Shown here piece by piece: positions 17,487-26,547 of a stretch of 35,296 nucleotides of DNA (the stretch's first letter is position 1; every line of letters starts with the position of its first letter). The position numbers and the translations under genes were made by a program. Below the pieces are notes generated by a model. It was not told the origin of the DNA and searched no databases. It saw only the letters and a program-made list of their open reading frames with translations. The stretch lies in assembly GCA_946410475.1 (NCBI GenBank), contig CAMKAM010000002.1:1-35296 (forward strand), read 5' to 3'. Source of the stretch: an uncultured Bacillota bacterium. Its GTDB lineage: Bacteria; Bacillota; Clostridia; Peptostreptococcales; Anaerovoracaceae.

Positions 17487-19210
17487 TTTTCTTCGTTTAC
17501 TGTCCTGATCGCTCTTTCTACTGCTTCGTCTATCGCGATGAGCTCGCTCTCTGCGTCTCTGCGGAGCTTGTACTCTACGCTGCCCGAAGCCGCGTCTCTT
17601 CCGACCGTGATCCTGATGGGGATACCGATCAGATCCGCGTCGTTGAACTTGACGCCGGCTCTTTCCTTACGGTCGTCGAGCAGTACCTCGACTCCCGCCG
17701 CCTGCAGCTTTTCATATATCGATTCAGCGATCGCTACCTGTTCTTCATCGTTCATCTTGACGATAGTCACGATGACGTGATAAGGCGCGACGCTCATCGG
17801 CCAGATGATGCCCTTGTCGTCATGATGCTGCTCTACGACGGCCTGCATCGTACGTCCGACGCCGATGCCGTAGCAACCCATTACGATCGGTCTGGACTGC
17901 TGCTTGTCGTCCTTGTAGTAAGCTCCCATGCTCTCCGAATACTTCGTTCCGAGCTTGAAGACCTGGCCTACCTCGATGCCGCGCGTATGCTTTACAGGCG
18001 CTCCGCAGCACGGACAGGGATCTCCCTCCTTGAGGACCTTGATGTCTGCCACGATGTCGCCCTTGTAGTCGCGTCCGTAGTTCATGTTGATCATATGGTG
18101 ATCGACCTCGCATGCTCCCGCGCACAGGTTCTTCTGTCCGGGAAGCTCGCTGTCCACGACGATCGTGCAGTCGTGAAGTCCTACCGGGCCTGTGAATCCG
18201 CCGACGCAGCCTGTCGCCTCTGACATCGCCTCTTCGTCAGCGAATGCTATCGCGTGCTCAGGAATGCCCAGAGCGTTGACGAGTTTGATCATATTGCAGT
18301 CACGGTCGCCTCTTACGAATGCAGCGACGAATCCGTTCCTCTGTCCCAGCTCGTCATATGTCTCGAACAGCAGGGCCTTGATGGTCTGCTTTTTATCGAG
18401 TCCGAGGAAGTCAGCGACTTCTTCGATCGTCTTCGTTCCCGGAGTGTGCACCTTCTCGAGCGGCTTCATCTCGTCAGCCTGCTCCGGATCGTCAGAGCAG
18501 TCCGCGCTCTCTACAGTCGCCGCCATATCGCACTTCGTGCAGTAAGCGATCTCACTCTCGCCGTATTCCGAAAGAGCTGTGAATTCGTGCGAAGCGCTTC
18601 CGCCGATAGCTCCGTTGTCAGCCTCTACCGGTCTGTAGTCGAGGCCGCAGCGGTCGAAGATCTTCTCGTAAGCGCCGTACATATCGTTGTAGCTCTTGTC
18701 GAGTCCTTCGTCGTCGAGGTCGAACGAGTAAGCATCCTTCATGATGAACTCGCGGCTCCTCATGAGACCGAATCTGGGTCTTACCTCATCACGGTACTTC
18801 GTCTGGATCTGATACAGACTCATCGGAAGCTGCTTGTGGCTCGTGACGTCAGTCCTCATGATATCGGTGAACACCTCTTCATGCGTAGGTCCGAGGCAGA
18901 AGTCAGCACCCTTCCTGTCCTTTACTCTCCACAGCTCGGGGCCGTAATCGAACCATCTTCCCGAATCCTGCCACAGCTCAGCCGGCTGGACGGCGCTCAT
19001 CAGGATCTCCTGTCCGCCGATGGCGTCCATCTCTTCTCTGATGATCTGCTCGATCTTCCTGATCGATCTGTATCCGAGATTCATGTATCCGTAGATACCG
19101 GATGCCAGCTTTCTGATCATGCCTGTCCTGAGGAGCAGGATGTGGCTGGGCAGCACCGCTTCGCTCGGCGCTTCTCTGAGTGTTTTCAAGTGCATTTTTG
19201 ACAGCTTCAT
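17483..19210 (-). CDS. proS: Prolyl-tRNA synthetase, bacterial type with editing insertion
   Basis: MHLKTLREAPSEAVLPSHILLLRTGMIRKLASGIYGYMNLGYRSIRKIEQIIREEM, GPTHEEVFTDI, RPRFGLMRSREFIMKDAYSF, C-terminal anticodon-binding domain. Confidence 0.97.
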   Translation of the reverse strand: MKLSKMHLKTLREAPSEAVLPSHILLLRTGMIRKLASGIYGYMNLGYRSIRKIEQIIREEMDAIGGQEILMSAVQPAELWQDSGRWFDYGPELWRVKDRKGADFCLGPTHEEVFTDIMRTDVTSHKQLPMSLYQIQTKYRDEVRPRFGLMRSREFIMKDAYSFDLDDEGLDKSYNDMYGAYEKIFDRCGLDYRPVEADNGAIGGSASHEFTALSEYGESEIAYCTKCDMAATVESADCSDDPEQADEMKPLEKVHTPGTKTIEEVADFLGLDKKQTIKALLFETYDELGQRNGFVAAFVRGDRDCNMIKLVNALGIPEHAIAFADEEAMSEATGCVGGFTGPVGLHDCTIVVDSELPGQKNLCAGACEVDHHMINMNYGRDYKGDIVADIKVLKEGDPCPCCGAPVKHTRGIEVGQVFKLGTKYSESMGAYYKDDKQQSRPIVMGCYGIGVGRTMQAVVEQHHDDKGIIWPMSVAPYHVIVTIVKMNDEEQVAIAESIYEKLQAAGVEVLLDDRKERAGVKFNDADLIGIPIRITVGRDAASGSVEYKLRRDAESELIAIDEAVERAIRTVNEEK

Positions 19211-19257
19211 TTTTGCTTTTTCTCCTTATACTATTTGATCACATATCAAGTTCTTCA

Positions 19258-19731
19258 TTATTCTCGTGTAAGCAGGCATATGCTGTGGCAGGCTATCCCT
19301 TCTTTTCTTCCGGTATAGCCCAGACCTTCCGTCGTGGTCCCTTTTATGTTGATATCCACATCGCCCAGGACCGACCTTACCGCGTCTTTCATCGCCTGTT
19401 TGTGCGGCCCTATCTTCGGCTCTTCACAGATCACCGTGACATCGATGTTCCCAACGGTATATCCGGCTCCGGCGATCATCTCCGCCACTCTCCTGAGCAG
19501 CTCCATTGACGAGATGCCTTTGTACCTATCATCCGAATCGGGGAAGTGTTCCCCTATATCGCCCATGCCGGCAGCGCCCAGCATCGAATCCATCACCGCG
19601 TGGAGGACGACATCCGCATCAGAGTGTCCTTTGAGCCCCTTCTCATAGGGGATCGTGACTCCTCCGAGCACCATCGGGCGTCCTTCCTCGTATCTGTGGA
19701 CATCGAATCCGCTTCCGATCCTCTGCAGCAT
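19258..19731 (-). CDS. ispF: 2-C-methyl-D-erythritol 2,4-cyclodiphosphate synthase
   Basis: RIGSGFDVHRYEEGRPMVLGGVTIPYEKGLKGHSDADVVLHAVMDSMLGAAGMGDIGEHFPD. Confidence 0.98.
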   Translation of the reverse strand: MLQRIGSGFDVHRYEEGRPMVLGGVTIPYEKGLKGHSDADVVLHAVMDSMLGAAGMGDIGEHFPDSDDRYKGISSMELLRRVAEMIAGAGYTVGNIDVTVICEEPKIGPHKQAMKDAVRSVLGDVDINIKGTTTEGLGYTGRKEGIACHSICLLTRE

Positions 19732-19746
19732 ATTACCTCCTTCAGC

Positions 19747-20868
19747 CTATCTGCCCTGTTGTTTCGGTCTTCCGAATATCATCCTGCCGGCAGAAGTCTG
19801 CAGCACGCTCGTAACTGTGATATCGACTGTCTTCCCGATGTACTTCTTTCCGCCCTCGACTACGATCATAGTTCCGTCGTCAAGGTAAGCGACTCCCTGA
19901 TCATGCTCCTTGCCTTCCTTGACGAGGAAGAGCTGCATGCTCTCGCCCGGGAGCACTACCGGTTTCAGCGTATTTGCCAGTTCGTTGATATTCAGTACTT
20001 CGACATTGTTTATGCCTGCGACCTTGTTGAGATTGAAGTCGTTTGTCACGACCTTTCCGTTCATATTCTGGGCAAGCTTCAAAAGCTTGACGTCGACTTC
20101 CGGTATCTCTTTGAGAGACTTTTCAGCAGTGGTATCGTAGATATCCACTCCGAAGCGCTCTCTGATATCGTTCAGCACGTCGAGACCGCGGCGTCCGCGC
20201 TTTCTCTTCATGCTGTCGGACGAGTCGGCTATGTGCCTGAGTTCGACCAGCACGAAATCCGGTATCACGATAGACCCCTCAAGGAAGCCTGTCTTCATGA
20301 TATCGTATATCCTTCCGTCGATGATGACGCTCGTGTCGAGGATCTTAGGCTTTGATTCGACCTGCTTTTGCTTCGATTTTTTGCCTGCGCCCTGACGTCT
20401 TTCACGCGTTTCCCTGATGAACAGATTGAACAGATCCTTGCTCTTCCTCGTCGCTATTACTACGCCGAGGTATCCGAAAACGAAGTATGTAACGATCGTA
20501 AGACCGAGCGAAACATACGGCATACTGATGAATCCGTAGATGTTGCTGACGAGGAACGCTATTATCAGACCTACTACGAGGCCTGCTGTTCCCGCGACAA
20601 GATCATTGGTCGAGAAGCCCTGCAGGTCGTTCTCGATGTTCCGCGTGACTTTCCGGCTCCTTCTCGTGAATGTCGGTGCCAGCATAAAAAAAAGAATAAA
20701 GAATATGATTACGAATAATAAAGAAAGTACGATCTCTTTCCAAGGTGAGAACCATGCCTCTGTGACCGCTTTGGACTGGACCAGCATGTACTTCACCAGT
20801 TGGAAAATGCCGTACCCAACAACAGCACCGATCAGCGATATCGCCGTTCTCAGCATTTTCTTGAACAT
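19747..20868 (-). CDS. PIN/TRAM domain membrane protein (YacL-like)
   Basis: N-terminal TM helices, then PIN domain PKILDTSVIIDGRIYDIMKTGFLEGSIVIPDFVLVELRHIADSSDSMKRKRGRRGLDVLN and a TRAM-like C-terminus. Confidence 0.93.
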   Translation of the reverse strand: MFKKMLRTAISLIGAVVGYGIFQLVKYMLVQSKAVTEAWFSPWKEIVLSLLFVIIFFILFFMLAPTFTRRSRKVTRNIENDLQGFSTNDLVAGTAGLVVGLIIAFLVSNIYGFISMPYVSLGLTIVTYFVFGYLGVVIATRKSKDLFNLFIRETRERRQGAGKKSKQKQVESKPKILDTSVIIDGRIYDIMKTGFLEGSIVIPDFVLVELRHIADSSDSMKRKRGRRGLDVLNDIRERFGVDIYDTTAEKSLKEIPEVDVKLLKLAQNMNGKVVTNDFNLNKVAGINNVEVLNINELANTLKPVVLPGESMQLFLVKEGKEHDQGVAYLDDGTMIVVEGGKKYIGKTVDITVTSVLQTSAGRMIFGRPKQQGR

Positions 20869-20940
20869 TCCCTTTATTTCACCCCCTTTCTTTTCATATT
20901 TCTCTATGCGCCGAAACAGATGACGCAGACGCGGCCGATA

Positions 20941-21414
20941 CTATATGGCCTCGTCTATCATCGCCTCGACTTCATCGCTTGACTTTCCTGTCGCCAGAAC
21001 TATCTCGCTGGCTAGGATGTGTCTCGCGTTATTGAGCATCTTTTTCTCTCCCGTAGAGAGATTCTTGACATGTTCGACCCGCGTGAGGTTCCTGACCACT
21101 CCCGCCACTTCTTCTATTGCGCCGGTCTTGATCCTCTCCATGTTTTCACGGTTGCGGTGATTCCAGTTGCTCGGCATTGGAGTCGACTCGGCTCCGAGTA
21201 TCTCAAGCACATCCTTGACTTGCTCTTCACTGATGATCGTCCTGACACCGATCTCATCACACTTGTCGACAGGTATCATGATCTTCATGTCGCCGTGCGG
21301 CATGTTGAGGATGTAGTACTGTCTGACCTCTCCGAGTATCTCCCTCTCTTCGATCTCGTTGATGACACCGGCTCCGTGCATCGGGTATACTATTTTGTCG
21401 CCGATATTATACAT
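20941..21414 (-). CDS. carD: CarD family transcriptional regulator
   Basis: MYNIGDKIVYPMHGAGVINEIEEREILGEVRQYYILNMPHGDMKIMIPVDKCDEIGVR. Start at 21414 with strong SD (GGGAGGAAATA). Confidence 0.93.
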   Translation of the reverse strand: MYNIGDKIVYPMHGAGVINEIEEREILGEVRQYYILNMPHGDMKIMIPVDKCDEIGVRTIISEEQVKDVLEILGAESTPMPSNWNHRNRENMERIKTGAIEEVAGVVRNLTRVEHVKNLSTGEKKMLNNARHILASEIVLATGKSSDEVEAMIDEAI

Positions 21415-21466
21415 TATTTCCTCCCTCTTTGGGGCATACTTATGCATTTTGCCCATACATATTATT

Positions 21467-21496
21467 AGTATACGCTACTCGAGGCTTAAAAGTCAA
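21467..21496 (-). promoter_or_regulatory. Candidate carD promoter P1 (proximal)
   Basis: Minus strand TTGACT (21491-21496), 18-nt spacer, TATACT (21467-21472). Confidence 0.65.
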
Positions 21497-21510
21497 GGAA
21501 ATAAAAGTTG

Positions 21511-21539
21511 ATTATATATTACTGCAAATATGATGTCAA
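21511..21539 (-). promoter_or_regulatory. Candidate carD promoter P2 (distal), perfect consensus
   Basis: Minus strand TTGACA (21534-21539), 17-nt spacer, TATAAT (21511-21516). Confidence 0.85.
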
Positions 21540-21573
21540 CAACTTTTTCACTTTTTACCTATCGCCCGGCGAC

Positions 21574-21601
21574 TTAAACAAAAAAGCGTATTCAATACAA
21601 T
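21574..21601 (+). promoter_or_regulatory. Candidate promoter for the divergent LUD gene
   Basis: TTAAAC (21574-21579), 16-nt spacer, TACAAT (21596-21601). Confidence 0.35.
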
Positions 21602-21674
21602 TCCATACTTGCGATCCGCTCTCAAAGACCGTACGATCGAATCAGATATATCGAAATATGTGAGGTATGGAACG

Positions 21675-22295
21675 ATGACTGACTTTTCAAAAGTGAAAGC
21701 GAACATGGAAGGATACGGATTCAAAGTATCCGTTTTTGATACGAAAGAGGAAGCCTGCGCCTTTCTCGCCGAAGAGCTCGCGGGAAAGAGCATCGGGATA
21801 GGCGGCTCCAAGACAGTCGAGTCGATAGGGCTGTACGAAGCTCTTGAAGGCAAAAGCGAGATCAAATGGCACTGGAAGGCGGGTATAGACCCGGACCATC
21901 CGGAAGAGATCGTAAAAGAGCGCGATGACGCGATGCACACCGAAGTGTACATAAGCTCCGCCAACGCCATAGCCGAAACAGGAGAGATCATCAACATAGA
22001 CGGCGCGGGCAACCGCATATCTTCAACTCTTTGGGGCCACAGAAAAGTGATCTTCGTAATCGGAGCGAACAAGCTCTGCCCCACTTACGACGACGCTCTC
22101 TGGAGGGCGCGCAATGTCGCAGCTCCGCTAAGAGCGCAGTCCGTGAACGCGAAGACCCCCTGCGCGGCAAAAGGCGACAAGTGCTACGACTGCAAGAGTC
22201 CCGCGCGCATCTGCAAGGGAATGGCTACTATCTGGCGGCCGATGAATTTCCAGGAATTCGAAGTCGTCTTCATCGACGAAGATCTCGGGATGTGA
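21675..22295 (+). CDS. LUD-domain protein (LutC/YkgG-like)
   Basis: MTDFSKVKANMEGYGFKVSVFDTKEEACAFLAEELAGKSIGIGGSKTVESIGLYEAL...NRISSTLWGHRKVIFVIGANKLC, with Cys-rich CAAKGDKCYDCKSPARIC. SD GAGG at about 21661. Confidence 0.88.
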   Translation: MTDFSKVKANMEGYGFKVSVFDTKEEACAFLAEELAGKSIGIGGSKTVESIGLYEALEGKSEIKWHWKAGIDPDHPEEIVKERDDAMHTEVYISSANAIAETGEIINIDGAGNRISSTLWGHRKVIFVIGANKLCPTYDDALWRARNVAAPLRAQSVNAKTPCAAKGDKCYDCKSPARICKGMATIWRPMNFQEFEVVFIDEDLGM

Positions 22296-22309
22296 TAAGG
22301 AAACCAAAA

Positions 22310-22342
22310 GCCCGGAGCCTGGCTCCGGGCATTCTTTTTTTT
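22310..22342 (+). terminator. Rho-independent terminator after the LUD gene (possibly bidirectional with argF)
   Basis: GCCCGGAGCC/GGCTCCGGGC perfect stem followed by ATTCTTTTTTTT. Confidence 0.9.
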
Positions 22343-22371
22343 GGAATAGTCTTTTGCTTACGCGATCTTGC

Positions 22372-23370
22372 TTACTCGCCCAGCGTCGCGACCATGACGG
22401 CCTTGATCGTGTGCATCCTGTTCTCAGCCTCGTCGAATACGATGCTGTTCTCGCTTCTGAATACCTCGTCAGTGACCTCTCTGATGTCATAGCCGAGTTC
22501 CATCTGCTCCTTGGCGAGCTTCGTCTCGAAATCGTGGAATGCCGGCAGGCAGTGCATGAACTTGACGTCCGGGTTTCCTGTCTTTTCGAGGAGTTCTGTC
22601 GTGATCTTGTACGGTGTGAGGATCTTGACTCTCTCGGGGATCTGGTCCTCTTCACCCATGGAAGCCCATATGTCCGTGTAAAGGACGTCTGCGCCCTTGA
22701 TGCTCTCCACATCGTCGGACACTTCTATGACAGCGCCCGTCTCTTTGCAGACTGCATCTACTTTCTCGAGGATCTCAGCCGGGATCTCGTCTGCAAGCAC
22801 CTTCGGGCCGTAAGCCACGAAATGCATGCCCATCTTCGCGCAGCCGTACATCCAGGCGTAGCTCATGTTGTTCCTGATGTCTCCGCAGAATACGACTTTG
22901 ACATCCTTGAGCGGCTTGTCTATATGCTCTTCGATCGTCATCATATCGCAGAGGATCTGTGTCGGGTGGTCGATGTCTGTAAGACCGTTCCATACGGGTA
23001 CGCCCGAATACTTCGCCAGATCTTCAACAGTCTTCTGGCTGAAGCCTCTGTACTCGATACCGTCGAAGAATCTTCCGAATACCTTTGCGGAATCCTCGAC
23101 GGACTCCTTCTTTCCGAACTGCGAGCTGGTCGGATCTATGAATGTGACATGAGCGCCTTCGTCATATGCACCGACTTCGAACGAACTTCTCGTTCTCGTC
23201 GATGTCTTCTCGAATATGAGCGCTATGTTCTTTCCTTTGAGCGATTCACCGAGGATGCCCTGCTTTTTCTTTGCCTTCAGCTCGTGCGCCAGATCGAGCA
23301 TGTATCTGATCTCCTCGGGAGTGAAATCCATCAGTGTGAGAAAACTTTTTCCTTTCAGATCTACTGCCAT
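22372..23370 (-). CDS. argF: Ornithine carbamoyltransferase
   Basis: [38 protein letters not shown] (STRTR), [31 protein letters not shown] at 23370 with AAGGAGG SD. Confidence 0.96.
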   Translation of the reverse strand: MAVDLKGKSFLTLMDFTPEEIRYMLDLAHELKAKKKQGILGESLKGKNIALIFEKTSTRTRSSFEVGAYDEGAHVTFIDPTSSQFGKKESVEDSAKVFGRFFDGIEYRGFSQKTVEDLAKYSGVPVWNGLTDIDHPTQILCDMMTIEEHIDKPLKDVKVVFCGDIRNNMSYAWMYGCAKMGMHFVAYGPKVLADEIPAEILEKVDAVCKETGAVIEVSDDVESIKGADVLYTDIWASMGEEDQIPERVKILTPYKITTELLEKTGNPDVKFMHCLPAFHDFETKLAKEQMELGYDIREVTDEVFRSENSIVFDEAENRMHTIKAVMVATLGE

Positions 23371-23727
23371 TGTTTGATAACCTCCTTGATCGGTGCCGAT
23401 CACTTTCCGTTTTTCTTTCTTCGATTCTTTTTCCTGTTGTCCCTGCTATCCGCTTACTGAACGCTGATATCAAGGATGGATACTACTATATCACTATACA
23501 ATGGGACTTTCCAGCACAAAATTAATATTTTTTCACTTTTTCGTATTTTTTTGCATTATTCGTATAGCAGATCATCCCAGAGCAGATTCGATATACTTTG
23601 TGCTCATTTTCATAGTACCATTCTGCCTCTAACTTAGGTATCATATATACATAGTCGGCTTACTGCGCCCGCTTCACGGCGCGCGGCAGGCCGGCAAAGG
23701 ATGCAAGATACCGGAAGGAGGTATTCT

Positions 23728-24399
23728 ATGGAATTCATAAGCGCATTCGATGTGATCGGTCCGAACATGATAGGACCGTCCAGTTCACACACAGCCGGAG
23801 CGGCCGCCATGGCCCTGCTGGCAAGAAAACTTTTCGGAGACAAGACTCCGGCGAAAGTAAGCTTCACGCTTTACGGATCATTCGCGAAAACATACAAGGG
23901 TCACGGCACCGACAAGGCGCTGCTCGGCGGCATGCTCGGATTCAGGCCCGATGATATGAGGATAAGAGATTCATTCAGGATCGCCGAGGAAGAAGGCCTC
24001 GATTTCCGCTTCATCGAAGACGATGAGACCGAGACGCCGCATTCCAACACGGCCGATATCCTGATGATAGACGAAGACGGCTATACGCTCAGCGTTCGCG
24101 GAGTGTCCGTCGGCGGCGGAAAGATCAAGCTTACCAGGTTCAACAACATAGATGTCGACTTCACGGGAGAGTACAGCGCTCTCATCGTCCGTCAGAACGA
24201 CAGGCCCGGCGTAGCGGCGCACATCACAAGCTGCCTTGCCGAGGCGAACGTCAACATCGCCTTCATGAATCTGTTCCGCGAGGACAAGGGAACGACGGCC
24301 TATACCGTCGTCGAGTCCGACGAGAAGATACCGGCGGACGTCCTCGACAAGATCAGGGATCAGGAAAACATCATGGAAGTAAAACTCGTTCAGGTATAG
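23728..24399 (+). CDS. sdaAB: L-serine dehydratase, iron-sulfur-dependent, beta subunit
   Basis: MEFISAFDVIGPNMIGPSSSHTAGAAAMALLARKLFG plus C-terminal ACT domain; AAGGAGG SD before 23728. Confidence 0.96.
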   Translation: MEFISAFDVIGPNMIGPSSSHTAGAAAMALLARKLFGDKTPAKVSFTLYGSFAKTYKGHGTDKALLGGMLGFRPDDMRIRDSFRIAEEEGLDFRFIEDDETETPHSNTADILMIDEDGYTLSVRGVSVGGGKIKLTRFNNIDVDFTGEYSALIVRQNDRPGVAAHITSCLAEANVNIAFMNLFREDKGTTAYTVVESDEKIPADVLDKIRDQENIMEVKLVQV

Positions 24400-24409
24400 G
24401 AGGCGCGAT

Positions 24410-25273
24410 ATGGATTTCAAAAACGGAAAAGAACTGCTTGCCCTCTGTCACGAGAACGACATGAGGATATCGGACATCATGCTGAGAAGAGAGATCACGG
24501 AGAGTGAAGTCTCTCAGGAAGATGTCGTCTCCCGCATGCAGGTTTCACTGGACATAATGAAAAAGGCTGCCGTCTCTTCGATCGAAGAGCCCAGAAAATC
24601 GATGGGAGGTCTCATCGGCGGGGAAGCGAAAAAAGCCTACGAGTCAGCGTGCCGCATCTGCGGACCGGTGCTCTCGGACGCGATCGCTTACGCAATGAGC
24701 GTCCTTGAGGTCAACGCTACGATGGGACTGATAGTCGCGGCTCCGACGGCCGGATCTTCCGGCGTAATACCCGGAGTCCTGATGGCTCTCTCAAAACACG
24801 AGCACATCAGCGACGACGAACTGATAAAAGGCCTCTTCAACGCTTCGGCTGTAGGTTATCTCTTCATGAGGAACGCGTCCGTTGCCGGAGCCGAAGGCGG
24901 ATGCCAGGCCGAGGTCGGCGCAGCGTCAGCCATGGCCGCATCGGCGATAACCGAGATGCTCGGCGGAACGCCGGATATGTGTCTCAACTCCGCTTCGTTT
25001 GCCATTTCGAACATACTGGGAATGGTCTGCGACCCGATCGCGGGACTGGTCGAAGCGCCTTGTCAGAGCAGGAACGCCATAGGCGTCTCGAACGCGTTCA
25101 CATCGGCCCAGCTTTCGATGGCCGGCATCAAGCACCACGTGCCATTCGACGAGATGGTCGACTGCATGATGGAGGTCGGAAGATCGCTTCCAAGAGAGCT
25201 TCGCGAGACGGCTCTCGGAGGCTGCGCATGCACGCCGACGGGCTGCGACCTTTCATGCAAGATCTTCGGATAG
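24410..25273 (+). CDS. sdaAA: L-serine dehydratase, iron-sulfur-dependent, alpha subunit
   Basis: MGLIVAAPTAGSSGVIPGVLMAL, SVAGAEGGCQAEVGAASAMAA, VCDPIAGLVEAPCQSRNAIG; Fe-S cysteines present. Confidence 0.96.
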   Translation: MDFKNGKELLALCHENDMRISDIMLRREITESEVSQEDVVSRMQVSLDIMKKAAVSSIEEPRKSMGGLIGGEAKKAYESACRICGPVLSDAIAYAMSVLEVNATMGLIVAAPTAGSSGVIPGVLMALSKHEHISDDELIKGLFNASAVGYLFMRNASVAGAEGGCQAEVGAASAMAASAITEMLGGTPDMCLNSASFAISNILGMVCDPIAGLVEAPCQSRNAIGVSNAFTSAQLSMAGIKHHVPFDEMVDCMMEVGRSLPRELRETALGGCACTPTGCDLSCKIFG

Positions 25274-25288
25274 CAGCGGATATATGCG

Positions 25289-25320
25289 AAAAAAGACAGA
25301 TGCGAAGTGCATCTGTCTCT
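25289..25320 (-). terminator. Rho-independent terminator at the end of the hpt operon (may also serve sdaAA)
   Basis: Minus strand AGACAGATGC-acttc-GCATCTGTCT stem followed by TTTTTT. Confidence 0.88.
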
Positions 25321-25325
25321 TTATA

Positions 25326-25351
25326 TCTGATGATTCTGTCTGATGATTCTG
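25326..25351. repeat. Perfect 13-bp tandem duplication
   Basis: TCTGATGATTCTG (25326-25338) repeated directly at 25339-25351. Confidence 0.9.
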
Positions 25352-25375
25352 CAGCTCCCGCCTGCTCCGGGCCGC

Positions 25376-25912
25376 TTACTCCGAAGCCGAAAGATAGCTG
25401 ATGTACGGAAGCTGACGGTATCTCTGGTCGTAGTCGAGACCGTATCCGACGATGAATCTGTCGTCGACAGTGAAGCCGATGTAGTCGCCTTCGACCTTCG
25501 CGCGTCTTCCCTCGGGTTTATCGAGAAGTGCGCATACCTGTACGCTCTTCGGCTTTCTGCCTGCGAGGTACTCCTTGAGGTATTTCAGCGTTACGCCCGA
25601 GTCGATGATGTCCTCGACTATGATGACGCTCTTTCCTTCGATGTCCTCCTCGAGGTCCTTGTTGATCTTGACGACGCCGCTGGACTTCGTCGAAGAACCG
25701 TAGCTCGAGCATGCCATGAAGTCGATCGTTATATCCAGATCGATATTTCTCATAAGGTCAGTCATCCACATTATGGCTCCGCGGAGTATACCGATCAGGA
25801 TGACATCGTCATCGATATGATCTTCCGTGATCTGCTGTCCTATTTCTCTGGCTCTTTTCTTGATCTCCTGTTCGGTGATCATTACTTCACCGACATCTCC
25901 AAGATAACTCAT
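25376..25912 (-). CDS. hpt: Hypoxanthine phosphoribosyltransferase
   Basis: VILIGILRGAIMWMTDLMRNI, PRPP-binding VIIVEDIIDSGVTLKYL, VDDRFIVGYGLDYDQRYRQLPYI. Confidence 0.96.
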   Translation of the reverse strand: MSYLGDVGEVMITEQEIKKRAREIGQQITEDHIDDDVILIGILRGAIMWMTDLMRNIDLDITIDFMACSSYGSSTKSSGVVKINKDLEEDIEGKSVIIVEDIIDSGVTLKYLKEYLAGRKPKSVQVCALLDKPEGRRAKVEGDYIGFTVDDRFIVGYGLDYDQRYRQLPYISYLSASE

Positions 25913-26547
25913 TCTTCTCCTCCGTCCTCATTACCTTCTTCAAAGCTGCCGCTCTCTAAAATTGCCTGCATGACATCAAGCAGTTCGTCCTGCCCCGTCT
26001 TCTTAAGAGCGGATACACAGATTATATCATCTTCCGCGTCCATTCCCAGGGTCTTTCTGATAAGTTTCTTCTGTTTTGCCAGCTGGTTCCTCGAGACCTT
26101 GTCCGCCTTCGTCGCGACGACGGTGCCGTCGAGTCCGTAGTACTTCAGATAGTCGTACATCTGGACGTCCTGCTTCGTCGGCTCGTGCCTGATATCGACC
26201 AGCAGTATCACACGTCTCAGGCCCTCCCTGACCGTGAAATACTCTTCCATCATCCTGCCCCAGTCCGCGCTCATGGACTTCGATACCTTTGCGTATCCGT
26301 ATCCCGGAAGATCCACGATCCTGAAGGGAATATCGATGTCCGTCGTTATCTCGTAAAAGTTGATCGTCCTGGTCTTGCCCGGTGAGCCGCTGATCTTGGC
26401 GAGCTTTTTTCTCCCTGTAAGCAGATTGATCAGCGACGATTTGCCGACATTCGAACGACCGGCAAAAGCTATCTCCTGCCTGTCGTCCGCCGGATATTGA
26501 TTCTGTTTTGCGCAAACTGCCGTTATCTCGGCACGCTTTATCCTCAT
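25909..26547 (-). CDS. engB: Ribosome biogenesis GTPase YihA/YsxC/EngB
   Basis: [62 protein letters not shown]. Confidence 0.97.
   Translation of the reverse strand: MRIKRAEITAVCAKQNQYPADDRQEIAFAGRSNVGKSSLINLLTGRKKLAKISGSPGKTRTINFYEITTDIDIPFRIVDLPGYGYAKVSKSMSADWGRMMEEYFTVREGLRRVILLVDIRHEPTKQDVQMYDYLKYYGLDGTVVATKADKVSRNQLAKQKKLIRKTLGMDAEDDIICVSALKKTGQDELLDVMQAILESGSFEEGNEDGGEE

Noticed and set aside
19211-19257. T-box riboswitch before proS
   Set aside because: The gap to ispF is only 47 nt, too short for a T-box leader, with no T-box sequence.
23540-23570. Possible ArgR box between argF and sdaAB
   Set aside because: The AT-rich sequence is only a partial match to the consensus; not distinguishable from background by eye.
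23640-23727. Possible riboswitch-like leader before sdaAB (GC-rich segment with GGCAAAGGATGCAAG, loosely recalling the c-di-GMP-I core)
   Set aside because: Too short and lacking the paired elements of the GEMM fold. An Infernal search would settle it, but I cannot support the call.
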